Below are positions 55,782-64,000 of a DNA stretch of 64,000 nucleotides, piece after piece (within the stretch, counting starts at the first letter, position 1; each line of letters begins with the position of its first letter). The notes under the pieces are model-generated. The model worked only from the letters and a program-made list of their open reading frames with translations. It was not told the origin of the DNA and ran no database searches. The translations under genes and the position numbers were made by a program. Origin of the DNA: Paenibacillus ihbetae (GTDB lineage: Bacteria > Bacillota > Bacilli > Paenibacillales > Paenibacillaceae). Location: NCBI RefSeq assembly GCF_002741055.1, contig NZ_CP016809.1, positions 620,001 to 684,000 on the forward strand, written 5' to 3'.

Positions 55782-57669
55782 CCGACTCCCCCCAACCTGC
55801 CGCAAGGAATGCGCTGAACCGGCTAGCATCCTCCGGCTGCATCTGCTCGGCCATCTCGCGTATACTGCGATCCGTCAATGGCGCAGCCGGAACGTATGCG
55901 CCGTTTCGATACTCGATAACATTCCGCGAAATATAACAGTCGCCCACATCATCAAGCTGACCTTTAAGTGCCGGCTGCCCTTGCATCGTTTCCTGCTCGA
56001 CTTGCAGGTAAGCGGTTGAGTGAACGCCGCGATCCAACCCCCGGTCTAGAGGAATGCATTCCGTGATGCGTTCGATATATCGATTGCCGAACGCATCGCG
56101 CTTAAGATGAACATCAAAGTTTATAACATCGGCAACTTGTTCCTCGGCAATTCGCTCCTGCCTGAAGACCCCGCTCTTCAGCAGCGAGTTGCGAAGAGAT
56201 TGAACCAGGTCCTTGAAAGTCTTGGCATGATGGGTAAATACAGTGAACAGGCTGGCTACCTGCGACATCTGGATCATCCATGCCGCAACCTCATCACTGG
56301 CGACCTCGCCCAGGATATTGACCGTCCCGTCCGTTTTTTTCTGGAGATCAAGACCTGCTTGCCCGGTAATGTGCTCCGTTTCCCTGAAGCTGAGAATGTT
56401 CCGTCTGCTGTAAATTTTTCGCAGATGAAGCTCGAACGCCATCTCTTGAACCCGAAGGGTGTAGGAAGCATAGATATGCCCAACCATGGCCATTAGCAGG
56501 GTCGTTTTGCCCGAGCCTTGCGCCCCTGTAATCGCTGTGATCCGGCTTCCCTTCATTAAATATTGAAGCAGGCCGATTACAAGCTCCGATCCGCTTCCTG
56601 TTATCAGCTGATCCAGCGTGGCTTTGGGCAAATCGAATTTCCGGACAAAAAAGGCCCATGATTCCGCAAAAGGGGGCCTAACCACCACAACCCTCGACCC
56701 GTCCTTCATTTCGTTCACCTTATACCCGCTTGCCTCCGATAATTGGCCGGGATGATTATATTTATAAATATTTTGACAGACCCGTTTCAGCTCCAACATG
56801 CTTCCGAAAGACAAGAAGGATAGATGTAAGGAAATCCCGCGGTAGAACACCCAGACGCTTTCACAGCCGGAGGCTGGCTGCTCCAAGGTGCCCCTCCCCC
56901 ATCCGAACGCATCGTGTCCGGAAGGAAATTCTTCGATATATCCGTCTTCGATGACGCCGCTGACCCCTCCGCTGACGCCGTCTATGCGCTGGTCCCGGAG
57001 TTCGTCGACGACGGAGAAGCCCTTATACTGCTGGTAAATACGCTGCACCACGATGTCCAGCTTCTCCTGAAACTGAAGCGGGCGCTGCTCCAACTCATAG
57101 ATATAGGCAATATCATCGGCTGTTACGGCAAAGACACTGTCATTGCCGAAGCCAGGCAATACGCGCGGGGTTGCCAGATCATAAGTCTCGAGCAGCATGG
57201 ACAAAGCGTCCTGCCCATGACGCTGTTTATACAAATACAGAATGATCTCAAATTGGTCCTGCGGTGTCAGCATGGCAGGGTGCTCGAATGGAATCGCCAA
57301 GTCGATATTGGTTTCGTTCACGCCTAAATGGTTCACAAGCAGCTCCTTCATAAAATCCTTCACGTAAGCCTTGTCCAGCACATCCCCGGTTACGCATCCT
57401 TTAAGCGCCCGCCGCAGCTCGCTTCGCTTATTCAATCTGCGGCGGTATTCCTCCTCATGCAAGCCGAGATCGGATAATTGACTGTGGGTCAGCTGATGGA
57501 GCGTTTCTTTCACGAAGGTGGTCATCGCCGGGATGGAGTACGGGTCGGGACTACGGCCGACGGCTGAAGGACTCCCTTTCCTCTCCAGATACCGCAAATA
57601 GATCAGCAGCAGCAAAAACAGGAGGATCACGATGATCCACATCATATTCATCGCGCTACCCAAGAGCAT
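55771..57669 (-). CDS. CpaF/TadA-type secretion ATPase with N-terminal membrane anchor
   Basis: A 632-residue ATPase that powers pilus assembly. C-terminal ATPase part has Walker A GAQGSGKTT and the Walker B/Asp region LGEVASDEVAAWMIQM, then VFTHHAKTFKDLVQSLRNSL, the His-box area. Unlike usual CpaF it begins with a hydrophobic helix (about 9-25, IIVILLFLLLLIYLRYL). In ordinary CpaF the Walker B site is GE(A/V)RG(P)E; here RG is replaced by AS. ATG 57669 overlaps the previous gene by 14 bases. Confidence 0.87.
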   Translation of the reverse strand: MLLGSAMNMMWIIVILLFLLLLIYLRYLERKGSPSAVGRSPDPYSIPAMTTFVKETLHQLTHSQLSDLGLHEEEYRRRLNKRSELRRALKGCVTGDVLDKAYVKDFMKELLVNHLGVNETNIDLAIPFEHPAMLTPQDQFEIILYLYKQRHGQDALSMLLETYDLATPRVLPGFGNDSVFAVTADDIAYIYELEQRPLQFQEKLDIVVQRIYQQYKGFSVVDELRDQRIDGVSGGVSGVIEDGYIEEFPSGHDAFGWGRGTLEQPASGCESVWVFYRGISLHLSFLSFGSMLELKRVCQNIYKYNHPGQLSEASGYKVNEMKDGSRVVVVRPPFAESWAFFVRKFDLPKATLDQLITGSGSELVIGLLQYLMKGSRITAITGAQGSGKTTLLMAMVGHIYASYTLRVQEMAFELHLRKIYSRRNILSFRETEHITGQAGLDLQKKTDGTVNILGEVASDEVAAWMIQMSQVASLFTVFTHHAKTFKDLVQSLRNSLLKSGVFRQERIAEEQVADVINFDVHLKRDAFGNRYIERITECIPLDRGLDRGVHSTAYLQVEQETMQGQPALKGQLDDVGDCYISRNVIEYRNGAYVPAAPLTDRSIREMAEQMQPEDASRFSAFLAAGWGESVGR

Positions 57670-58513
57670 GCATAGCCCTCGCTTTCGCCGGAACGGCAGG
57701 GAGTCCATACTCCTCGGCAATCTCTTGTGCCAATCCCTGCACGGCCAAGTACAGTGAACCCCATCTTTTCCGCCCGAATCCTCCGCGGCTGCGCTGCATG
57801 TACATTAATACGGTTCTCGTATTCCACGCATCCGTCATTCCGGAGCAGTAAGGTACCCCGGCCACATATCCTTTCAGGCCAAAGCGCCGCTTAATATTCT
57901 GCAAGGTTGCGCTGCATTCCCGGTCATATCTGCCGATGCTGTAGAAGCAAGGCTTTCCTTTCACCTCTTCCAGCAATCCAACCTTGGAAAACACAGCGTC
58001 CAATGAGCGCAGGTTCTGATGAATACCGATGACAACAAGGTCGGCGGCATTCAAGATTGCCCGGTCGGCAGCCCCCGGCTCGCCATTGCCTGCATCGGCT
58101 ATCGTAACATCATAGCTTTGCCGGGATGCCTCCAGAACCCTCGACATCAAGGTAGCCCCCTGCTCATTCGCACTTAAGTCTGTCCCCAATACCCGGGACC
58201 CACCCAGCAGATCCAGACGCCCGGCGATAAGCGGAACCGAATAATTACGAACATTTTCCGGATTCAGCCTGCCGCTTGTGCTGAGACGCTCCAGAGCATC
58301 CATGCCTTGATCAGGAAACGATAGCGCATTGTCCATCATTTTCATTTCCTTACGATCGGAATATGCAAGCTCTACCCTTTCCCCGGCATAACCGCCATGG
58401 GTGAGCAGGACACGTATCTGATATTCCATTGCGAGCACGATGGGCAGGGCTGCAGCCAGCATCGTGCTTCCGGTACCGCCCTTCAACGGACTCCAAACAG
58501 CAATAAGGCTCAT
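57656..58513 (-). CDS. CpaE/MinD-like protein without the P-loop lysine
   Basis: A 285-residue protein with a MinD/ParA fold: deviant Walker A position reads KGGTGST (11-17), so signature Lys11 is kept but the invariant P-loop Lys is Ser16. Walker-B-like text is SYDVTIADAGNGEPG, and switch text NAADLVVIGIHQNLRSLD. CpaE proteins place the Tad machine at the cell pole. ATPase activity is doubtful here. ATG 58513 overlaps the previous stop as ATGA and follows GAGGAG. Confidence 0.82.
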   Translation of the reverse strand: MSLIAVWSPLKGGTGSTMLAAALPIVLAMEYQIRVLLTHGGYAGERVELAYSDRKEMKMMDNALSFPDQGMDALERLSTSGRLNPENVRNYSVPLIAGRLDLLGGSRVLGTDLSANEQGATLMSRVLEASRQSYDVTIADAGNGEPGAADRAILNAADLVVIGIHQNLRSLDAVFSKVGLLEEVKGKPCFYSIGRYDRECSATLQNIKRRFGLKGYVAGVPYCSGMTDAWNTRTVLMYMQRSRGGFGRKRWGSLYLAVQGLAQEIAEEYGLPAVPAKARAMHALG

Positions 58514-59217
58514 GCGCGTCTCCTCTCCGCATCCCTCATGGCTCGTCGGACATGCCTGCGATCCCATTCGGACAATTGAAGGATCAGCTCGATCAACGCG
58601 CGCTTATAATGCCGGGACAGAGGCTTCAGAACCAGTCTCCCCGCATGTTCATTTTGAATTTTCAGGCCAAAGAACAGCTCGTCCCACGGCATTTTTATCG
58701 GCTGGCCCTGCCATGCCATCCCGACCGTATTCAGATAGCCTTCAATATATGCTTCGTCCGTCATATCCTCGATCACATTCAGGTATACTCGGTGGAAGGA
58801 AGGGGAGGCCAGGTTCAGCCACTGTTCCCTTAATTCTTCGAGCAGAGCCGCGCTTCGCTTCAGACTTGTCACATCGAATCCGCTAACCCAGATGCATGCA
58901 TCGGCATCCATCCAGTCGCGATGCTGCAGAAAGTCGGTTCTCTCCACATCCATAAGGATGTAGTCGTAATCCTTCTCGTCTTCGTTCAGCAAATGCAGCT
59001 TGAGACCGGACAGTGTATCGAACCCTCCGGCAACGTCGAACCCGGCGAACTCCGTAACAGGAAGCTGCGGCTGCTGGTGCCCGATACAGTACCTGTACTT
59101 TGCATCAAGCGCGGCATCCACCAACAGAACCCTCTTGTCGCCATGCGCCAGTATTTTGCACATATACAACAGCAGGTCGCTTTTGTCGCATATCCCCGTA
59201 AATATCCACTTTTTCAC
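58510..59217 (-). CDS. Degenerate MinD-like protein of the Tad-like operon
   Basis: About 235 residues. The start reads KKWIFTGICDKSDLLLYMCKIL followed by GDKRVLLVDAALDAKYRY, which fits the beta1-helix-beta2 unit of MinD proteins with no usable P-loop. DYDYILMDVERTDFL occupies the Walker B place. GTG 59217 is chosen, with AAGGGAG 8-10 bases upstream. It lies between CpaB and the CpaE-like gene and may form a heterodimer with the latter; this is inferred. Confidence 0.7.
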   Translation of the reverse strand: MKKWIFTGICDKSDLLLYMCKILAHGDKRVLLVDAALDAKYRYCIGHQQPQLPVTEFAGFDVAGGFDTLSGLKLHLLNEDEKDYDYILMDVERTDFLQHRDWMDADACIWVSGFDVTSLKRSAALLEELREQWLNLASPSFHRVYLNVIEDMTDEAYIEGYLNTVGMAWQGQPIKMPWDELFFGLKIQNEHAGRLVLKPLSRHYKRALIELILQLSEWDRRHVRRAMRDAERRRA

Positions 59218-59252
59218 GTTTGCTGCTCCCTTCATTTTTTTGTTCACTCTGA

Positions 59253-60341
59253 TTACGGAGCGGAGAATATCAGCTCATCATCTTGAGCACCTTCAGTCGC
59301 TGTCGATGCGGGAGCTTCCAGTCCATAGCCTCCCAAAATCCGCTCGGCTTCAACGTCCCTCTCGGCGCGAGTGTCATTTTCCTCAACGCTCCCGCCGCCT
59401 GGGTAAGATTCGTCGCCCTTAACGCCAGCGGTCTGCCCGCTGCTTGCAGGGCTCCAGGAATCCGGACTCCTCGCCGTTCCGGCCATAGCCGGAGCATCAT
59501 GAACTTCGGACGCATGGGCCTGTTGTTCCGTATTCATCCTGCTTAGATCCTCCTCCAGTAATTTCCGGACCGCTGCCTCCAGCTGCTTCTCAGCTCGCTG
59601 GACAATATTCGGGTCGCTTGCGATCAGCTTCGCCACCTCCGCATTCGGTGGATAGGTCGGGATTGCCTTCGCCTGCAGCTCAGGCTCGACGTAAGTCAGC
59701 GCGTAAATGGTAGCCTCGTGCAAATAGGCATCCACCAGCGCACTCGATAGAAGAAGAATCTCTTGCTCGCTCAAGGTCGTCCAGAAGGCCGGACTCTGCA
59801 GCTTATCAATTTTCTTTTTGGATAAAACGATATAATCCTGACCCGTCGGGAATTGGACCCTTATATCGACAACGTCCCCTTTGCTTAAATTGCTTGGCAG
59901 GTACACGGCTTTCATCTCGCGATGCCTGAGATCGTCAGGCGTCGGCGCCTCCTCGAACAGCATCGATCGGGTAATGGGTGTTCCTTTCAGCAGTCCGATC
60001 TTGGCTCCCTTTCCTTCGACCTCGTCCTTAAGCGAAGCCAAATTCATTGGTGCCGCATCAGCCGGAAGGCGTACCTCCTTTAGGTCCTTCGCTTCAATCC
60101 GAGATCCGGGCGGGATATCCTTAATCGGAACCCATGCCGTCTTCATCGTATTCAATTGCAGGAGCTGGGACTGTTCGAGCTCGGTTATCCGCCGCTCGTA
60201 TTTGGAGCGCTCCATACTCTGCTTCTCCTTCATATCTTGCAAAACATACATCATGGTGCCGCCACCTACCGCCCCCATCACAGCCGCTCCCGCCAGTCCC
60301 GCTGCGATCAGCTTGCGGCTGCGCCGTCTGATTATCGGCAT
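59253..60341 (-). CDS. CpaB/RcpC-like SAF-domain protein
   Basis: 362 residues: N-terminal membrane helix (about 10-33, LIAAGLAGAAVMGAVGGGTMM), coiled coil (about 35-62), SAF domain (about 68-150, VPIKDIPPGSRIEAKDLKEVRLP...GTPITRSMLF) with VYLPSNLSKGDVVDIRVQFP, a helical region, and a disordered acidic C-terminus. CpaB acts in Tad pilus assembly outside the membrane. AAGGAGATG precedes ATG 60341. It follows the kinase gene by 28 bases. Confidence 0.85.
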   Translation of the reverse strand: MPIIRRRSRKLIAAGLAGAAVMGAVGGGTMMYVLQDMKEKQSMERSKYERRITELEQSQLLQLNTMKTAWVPIKDIPPGSRIEAKDLKEVRLPADAAPMNLASLKDEVEGKGAKIGLLKGTPITRSMLFEEAPTPDDLRHREMKAVYLPSNLSKGDVVDIRVQFPTGQDYIVLSKKKIDKLQSPAFWTTLSEQEILLLSSALVDAYLHEATIYALTYVEPELQAKAIPTYPPNAEVAKLIASDPNIVQRAEKQLEAAVRKLLEEDLSRMNTEQQAHASEVHDAPAMAGTARSPDSWSPASSGQTAGVKGDESYPGGGSVEENDTRAERDVEAERILGGYGLEAPASTATEGAQDDELIFSAP

Positions 60342-60369
60342 TGCTTCATCTCCTTCTTGTTAATGCCCG

Positions 60370-61833
60370 TCAATTCTTGCGGAAAAGAAATTTGCGCTTC
60401 CGTCCGGCTGCCGGTAAAAAATCCTGACAAATCGAGGCGTATATAGACTCGCTATCCTCCAGCATTTCAAAAGGGTCCAGCTGTAGCGGAAGCGCGACCA
60501 CCCTCTCCGTTTCGAGCGCCCGCTTCATCCGTTGCACGGCATCCGCGCCTGCCAGCGGCAGTGCATATATCCGATGCGGCTGCGGATGCCTGGACAGCAT
60601 CCGGGCTATTGTCACCACGTCATGCTGTCTCCACTCCGCCCCGGAGCCGATGACGATCGGCAAATCCGCGCGTAGAAACTCTTCCAGGCGCTCGCTATCT
60701 CGGTAGGCTCCCAAATCCAGCACGACTGCCTCATAGCTCCCACCGAGCACGCGGATTACTTCTCCTCTGGAGGTTTGTCGCCAGAAGTCAATGCCGTTCA
60801 GCTCAAATGCTCGCCCTGCTCCTCCTCCCCTCCCTTCCGCAATCTCCTGGATGCGGCTGAACGCATTGGCTTTAGCGCTCATCTCTACAACTGCGACTTT
60901 ACCGTATCTCACGGCCAGAAAATGTCCGAGGGCGATGCAGGTATGCGTCGTACCGACACCGGGCGACGCGCCGAGGACCGCGGCCACCAATGTTCCGGCT
61001 GCAGCCCCCGCGCGGGGCTCCTGCATGACGGCAAGATTGCGTTGCCGGCTTAAAGCTTTGCGGACGTCGTCCGTCGACTGGTACCGCTGCTCGGGCGCAT
61101 ACTGCAGCAGCTTTCGGATCACCGGCACCATTTCTCTTGGCAAGTCCCCCCGAATATGCCGCTCCACGCCGGTGATCCATTCACTGAATCGGCCGGCAGT
61201 CGCAAGGTACAGCAGCAAGGCTCCCAAACCGTAGAGGTCTGACCTCGCATCGCTTTGCCTCCCTCCATACTGCTCCGGTGCCGCGAACCCGACAGTGCCG
61301 AGCTTAACGGTATCCTCGCTCCCGGCCTGCTTATAGCTGCGGGCGATCCCGAAGTCTATTAATCGGACCTCCAGCATCTTCGTTAACATAATGTTCGAGG
61401 GCTTTAAGTCTCTGAATATGACCTGAGGCTCATGGCTGTGCAAATAAGCCAATACTTCCAGCAGCTGATCCGCAAGAGACAAGATAAACTCGGGCGGCAC
61501 ATCCGCCCGCCGTTCCCGGAAATACTTCTCCAAGGTCACGCCGTCAATATAATCCATCACCAAATAAGTGCAACCGGTGTCTTCCGTACGAAAAAAATCG
61601 ACAATCCGCGGCAGACGAGGGTGGCTGAGCCTGACCAGCAGCCGCGCCTCCTCATCGACCGTGCGCTGCATGGACGGCTCCGACAGGCTTTCCTTCACCG
61701 CCCACCGCTTACCGGGGAGCTTCAAATCTTCCGCCAAATACACACAGCTCATGCCTCCTTGGCCGATTACGCGGTCAATCGCATAACGTCCGCCAATCAC
61801 TTCACCATGTACCAATCTCGAAGCATGCCTCAT
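60370..61833 (-). CDS. Serine/threonine kinase fused to a MinD-like domain
   Basis: 487 residues. Kinase (about 14-265): Gly loop GQGGMS (24-29), Lys47 in WAVKE, catalytic Asp142 in FRDLKPSN (His of HRD is Phe), DFG Asp160, APE 185-187. Then an Ala-rich linker and a MinD-like domain (about 280-480) whose P-loop place reads ASPGVGTTHT, without either Lys. No membrane segment is seen. It is the first gene of the Tad-like operon. ATG 61833 is chosen, with AAAGGAG 11 bases before it. Confidence 0.88.
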   Translation of the reverse strand: MRHASRLVHGEVIGGRYAIDRVIGQGGMSCVYLAEDLKLPGKRWAVKESLSEPSMQRTVDEEARLLVRLSHPRLPRIVDFFRTEDTGCTYLVMDYIDGVTLEKYFRERRADVPPEFILSLADQLLEVLAYLHSHEPQVIFRDLKPSNIMLTKMLEVRLIDFGIARSYKQAGSEDTVKLGTVGFAAPEQYGGRQSDARSDLYGLGALLLYLATAGRFSEWITGVERHIRGDLPREMVPVIRKLLQYAPEQRYQSTDDVRKALSRQRNLAVMQEPRAGAAAGTLVAAVLGASPGVGTTHTCIALGHFLAVRYGKVAVVEMSAKANAFSRIQEIAEGRGGGAGRAFELNGIDFWRQTSRGEVIRVLGGSYEAVVLDLGAYRDSERLEEFLRADLPIVIGSGAEWRQHDVVTIARMLSRHPQPHRIYALPLAGADAVQRMKRALETERVVALPLQLDPFEMLEDSESIYASICQDFLPAAGRKRKFLFRKN

Positions 61834-61849
61834 TACATCGTCCACTCCT

Positions 61850-61866
61850 TTGCCTTGCATAGGCAA
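61850..61866 (-). promoter_or_regulatory. Second stem-loop beside the kinase ribosome site
   Basis: Minus strand: TTGCCT-ATGCA-AGGCAA lies just after the terminator-like hairpin and abuts AAAGGAG. It could affect translation of the first gene. Confidence 0.4.
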
Positions 61867-61867
61867 C

Positions 61868-61928
61868 AAAAAAAGGGAAGGCACACCGCCGTATCGATCG
61901 TCGATACGAAGCGGGATGCTTTCCCTTT
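61868..61928 (-). terminator. Strong terminator between rlmM-like gene and kinase gene, inside the Tad leader
   Basis: Minus strand: AAAGGGAAAGC pairs with GCCTTCCCTTT (one G-U), with an inner perfect CGTATCGA/TCGATACG stem, then seven T. It ends the methyltransferase transcript. It also lies downstream of the Tad promoter, so it may act as an attenuator. Confidence 0.82.
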
Positions 61929-61953
61929 GTGTTGTTTGGTTAATTTTGGAATC

Positions 61954-61983
61954 ATTATAGACCAGGTTGATCTCTTTTGTAAA
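61954..61983 (-). promoter_or_regulatory. Sigma-A promoter of the Tad-like operon
   Basis: Minus strand: TTTACA (61983-61978), 18-base spacer, perfect TATAAT (61959-61954). The predicted start near 61947 gives a leader of about 114 bases before the kinase ATG. Confidence 0.75.
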
Positions 61984-61990
61984 GACTTTT

Positions 61991-63055
61991 TTAATACTTT
62001 ATCATGTAGAGCGTAATTTCATCCCGGTTGTGGAACAGCTGCTTCGCTCCCTGAATCTGCATCCGGGCATCCTCAAATATCGCGATGATCTCCTTAATAA
62101 GCGCCATTGGCTTCTTGGTCAGGAGCTTGACGGTAATAACCGCCGTTCCGCCTGTCTGAAGACTGTACAGCAGGCCTGTCACCAATCTGGCCATTTGCTT
62201 CGGACTCCAGCTCATATCGCAGACCAGCAGATCGAACTCCTGCTCCTTAAACGATACGTCCGCCGCATTTTTATGAATGACCCGAAGCATCGGGTTCCCC
62301 TCCAAGGACGGGTGCATGCGCGCCGGATCCACAGCCGTTACCTCCAAGCCCTGCTCCAGTAAAAACGATGTCCACCCGCCGGGGGCCGCACCGATATCCA
62401 AGGCTCGACGGAAGCTGCGGAAAGGAATCCCGAACTGCTTTTCGGCTTCAAGAAGCTTGAACTTCGCTCTGGAGATCTGACCCTCCTCGCGTTGGAATCG
62501 TATGGCTCCGCCGTTCCAGTCGGACAAATTGTCCTCGGGTCTCGAAACGCCCAGGTACCAGGTTTCCTCATCGGCAAAGATCGAAATGATCCACTCCGGT
62601 TCCTGCACGATAAATTCCAGCTCCAGCGCCGACAATCGGCTCTGCAGCAAATCGCGTAATGCTCCCGGACTATCCGTCCAAGAGCTGTGTTCGCTCTTCC
62701 GGATTTGGAGTGCAACCCGGCTCTTGCCGATCTCCTCCCGATTCAGCAAATACCGCTCCGCCTCGTTCAGCGCTTCTTCCGCATGACTGGCAGTCAGTTC
62801 GACATTCACGGGAAACAGATGCCTCAGAAATATAGGGGGCTGTGTTCGAATCCCCCTCACTGCCTCTTCTGCGGATCTTGCCAATGTAACGAGAAACACT
62901 TCACCGGGTATTAACATGGAGCTTTTTAGGCTGCCGAACATCCGGCGCAGCTCCTCCTGCGCATAGGGAGCGAACCCGTGATTCGCCGTGCACACCAGCT
63001 TGCTGTGGAAATCCTGCTGCTGCTCCTGATCATCATTCACATTCCATTCGTCCAA
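61991..63055 (-). CDS. RlmM/FtsJ-like SAM-dependent RNA methyltransferase
   Basis: 354 residues. An N-terminal THUMP-like part (about 15-150, LVCTANHGFAPYAQEELRRMFG) precedes an FtsJ-type Rossmann domain with ALDIGAAPGGWTSFLLEQG, CDMSWSP and ITVKLL, giving the Asp and Lys of the 2'-O-methylation tetrad. The closest model is RlmM, which methylates a cytidine of 23S rRNA. TTG 63055 is chosen because GGAGG is 8 bases before it. It follows the ABC gene with 5 bases between, so one transcript. Confidence 0.88.
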   Translation of the reverse strand: MDEWNVNDDQEQQQDFHSKLVCTANHGFAPYAQEELRRMFGSLKSSMLIPGEVFLVTLARSAEEAVRGIRTQPPIFLRHLFPVNVELTASHAEEALNEAERYLLNREEIGKSRVALQIRKSEHSSWTDSPGALRDLLQSRLSALELEFIVQEPEWIISIFADEETWYLGVSRPEDNLSDWNGGAIRFQREEGQISRAKFKLLEAEKQFGIPFRSFRRALDIGAAPGGWTSFLLEQGLEVTAVDPARMHPSLEGNPMLRVIHKNAADVSFKEQEFDLLVCDMSWSPKQMARLVTGLLYSLQTGGTAVITVKLLTKKPMALIKEIIAIFEDARMQIQGAKQLFHNRDEITLYMIKY

Positions 63056-63060
63056 TCGGA

Positions 63061-63834
63061 TTAACCTCCAGAAATAACTTTGATCCAGGGACGACCGCTT
63101 TCCCATTCCAGCCGGGCGTCAATATCATAAGTTTGTTTAATAAGTTCGCTGTTCAAAACTTCCTCTTTCAAGCCGGCTCCTTCAAGCCGTCCTTCCTTAA
63201 TTAGCGCTGCATGGGTGAACAGCGGGACGATCTCCTCAATATGATGGGTTACATAAATGACGGCGACATCCCGTTTCCCCAATCGGCCAATCTCCGCCAG
63301 CATCTGTTCGCGTTCGTACAGATCCAGGCCGGCACAAGGCTCATCCAAAATCAAAAGCTTCGGTCCATGCATTAAGGCGCGTGCCAGCATCACTTTCTTC
63401 CGTTCCCCTTGGGACAAGGTGCCCAGCGGCTGCTCGGCCAGGTGGCCGAAGCCCATCTCCTCCAGCAGTGCGTATGCCTTCGCGCGGACCTCTGCCGGGA
63501 TTTCCTGATAAAACCGCAAAAACGCATACGCGCCCGTGGCTACAACCTCCCATACCGGATCATGCAGCGTTAGCTTCTCCAGCAACGATTGGCTGATATA
63601 GCCGATTTCCTTGCGCACTTCCCTGATATCGCAATGACCATACACATTCCCCAGCACCTCAACCCTGCCGCTGCTTGGGAATTGATAGCCTGTCAGCAGC
63701 TCGAGGAGCGTCGTTTTTCCGGATCCGTTCCTCCCCAGAATTACCCAATGCTCTCCCGGGCTGATCGTCAGCGTAACATCATGCAGGATTTGGCGTTCTC
63801 CGCGAGTCAGCGATACATGCTCCATCTTGATCAT
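63061..63834 (-). CDS. ABC transporter ATP-binding protein (YlmA-like)
   Basis: 257 residues: Walker A GRNGSGKTT, Q-loop IGYISQSLLEKLTLHDPV, signature LSQGERKKVMLARAL, Walker B LLILDEPCAGLD, switch His in VTHH. No permease gene is in sight. It groups by eye with the YlmA/PhnK-like solitary ATPases of Bacillota. It sits between a thioredoxin-like gene (ATGA overlap) and the methyltransferase gene. Partner and substrate unknown. Confidence 0.88.
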   Translation of the reverse strand: MIKMEHVSLTRGERQILHDVTLTISPGEHWVILGRNGSGKTTLLELLTGYQFPSSGRVEVLGNVYGHCDIREVRKEIGYISQSLLEKLTLHDPVWEVVATGAYAFLRFYQEIPAEVRAKAYALLEEMGFGHLAEQPLGTLSQGERKKVMLARALMHGPKLLILDEPCAGLDLYEREQMLAEIGRLGKRDVAVIYVTHHIEEIVPLFTHAALIKEGRLEGAGLKEEVLNSELIKQTYDIDARLEWESGRPWIKVISGG

Positions 63835-64000
63835 GACTTCACGCTCCTGACAAAATTCAACATATCCTCGACCGATCCCATCCGGTACAATACTTCAGGC
63901 TCCTTGCCCGGAGTACTCCCGGCCGTCATTAAGGCAGGCACGCTTCGAATCCGGTACCGGTTTACGACAGTAGGAAGAAAGTTGACATCCGCCTCCAGAA
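63831..64000 (-). CDS. Thioredoxin-like protein (partial, N-terminus outside window)
   Basis: Only the last 55 or so residues are in the window. They read VVNRYRIRSVPALM, the cis-Pro strand of thioredoxins, then an insert and VLYRMGSVEDMLNFVRSV, the usual last strand and helix. The CxxC site would be beyond the right edge. Its TGA overlaps the ABC start as ATGA. Confidence 0.72.
   Translation of the reverse strand, partial: LEADVNFLPTVVNRYRIRSVPALMTAGSTPGKEPEVLYRMGSVEDMLNFVRSVKS

Overview
The window looks like a chromosomal segment of a Paenibacillus-type Bacillota (Paenibacillaceae). The evidence is strong AGGAGG-type ribosome sites, frequent TTG and GTG starts, sigma-A style promoters, long hairpin-plus-T terminators, a Gram-positive gene set (XerS-like recombinase, PspA stress operon, pdhABCD, glgC/glgBA, NlpC/P60 and 3D-domain wall enzymes) and a clostridial/bacillar type of Tad pilus operon. 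The genus is inferred from gene content; no rRNA or tRNA gene is visible. About 59 protein genes are supported, two of them cut by the window ends.

Layout. 1-4.05 kb: a sugar-binding lipoprotein cut by the left end, an aldo/keto reductase, an SDR oxidoreductase and a GNAT enzyme. 4.2-7.2 kb: xerS-like recombinase facing a moeA-mobB molybdenum cofactor pair. 7.4-9.98 kb: a four-gene envelope-stress operon (PspA, DUF350, DUF4178, DUF4247 lipoprotein) behind what reads as a textbook ECF sigma-W promoter. 10-15.3 kb: NamA-like ene-reductase, polysaccharide deacetylase, LysM-3D wall protein and a polar amino-acid ABC transporter with fused binding protein and permease. 16-22.8 kb: glycogen metabolism, with a neopullulanase-type GH13 enzyme converging on glgB-glgA and glgC divergent from glgB. 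23-30.9 kb: GNAT, a lipoprotein/response regulator/histidine kinase operon, a lone ABC ATPase, an MFS exporter, a winged-helix regulator and a HAD hydrolase. 31-36.7 kb: topB, gltD, dfrA, thyA. 37-42 kb: the pyruvate dehydrogenase operon pdhABCD. 42.2-51.1 kb: esterase, low-molecular-weight phosphatase, TRIC-type channel, thiamine pyrophosphokinase, NlpC/P60, an atypical response regulator, ThiF/MoeB, an APH-type kinase and an ABC-F protein. 51.2-61.98 kb: a ten-gene Tad/Flp-like secretion-pilus operon. 61.99-64 kb: an FtsJ/RlmM-like methyltransferase, an ABC ATPase and a thioredoxin-like protein cut by the right end.

The most unusual system is the Tad-like operon. It opens with a serine/threonine kinase fused to a MinD-like module. 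It continues with CpaB, two further MinD-like proteins, a membrane-anchored CpaF ATPase, a single protein that appears to join TadB and TadC, and four small proteins with one N-terminal membrane segment each. All three MinD-like modules have lost the P-loop lysine. The operon has its own promoter, followed by a strong terminator-like hairpin before the first start codon, which suggests attenuation.
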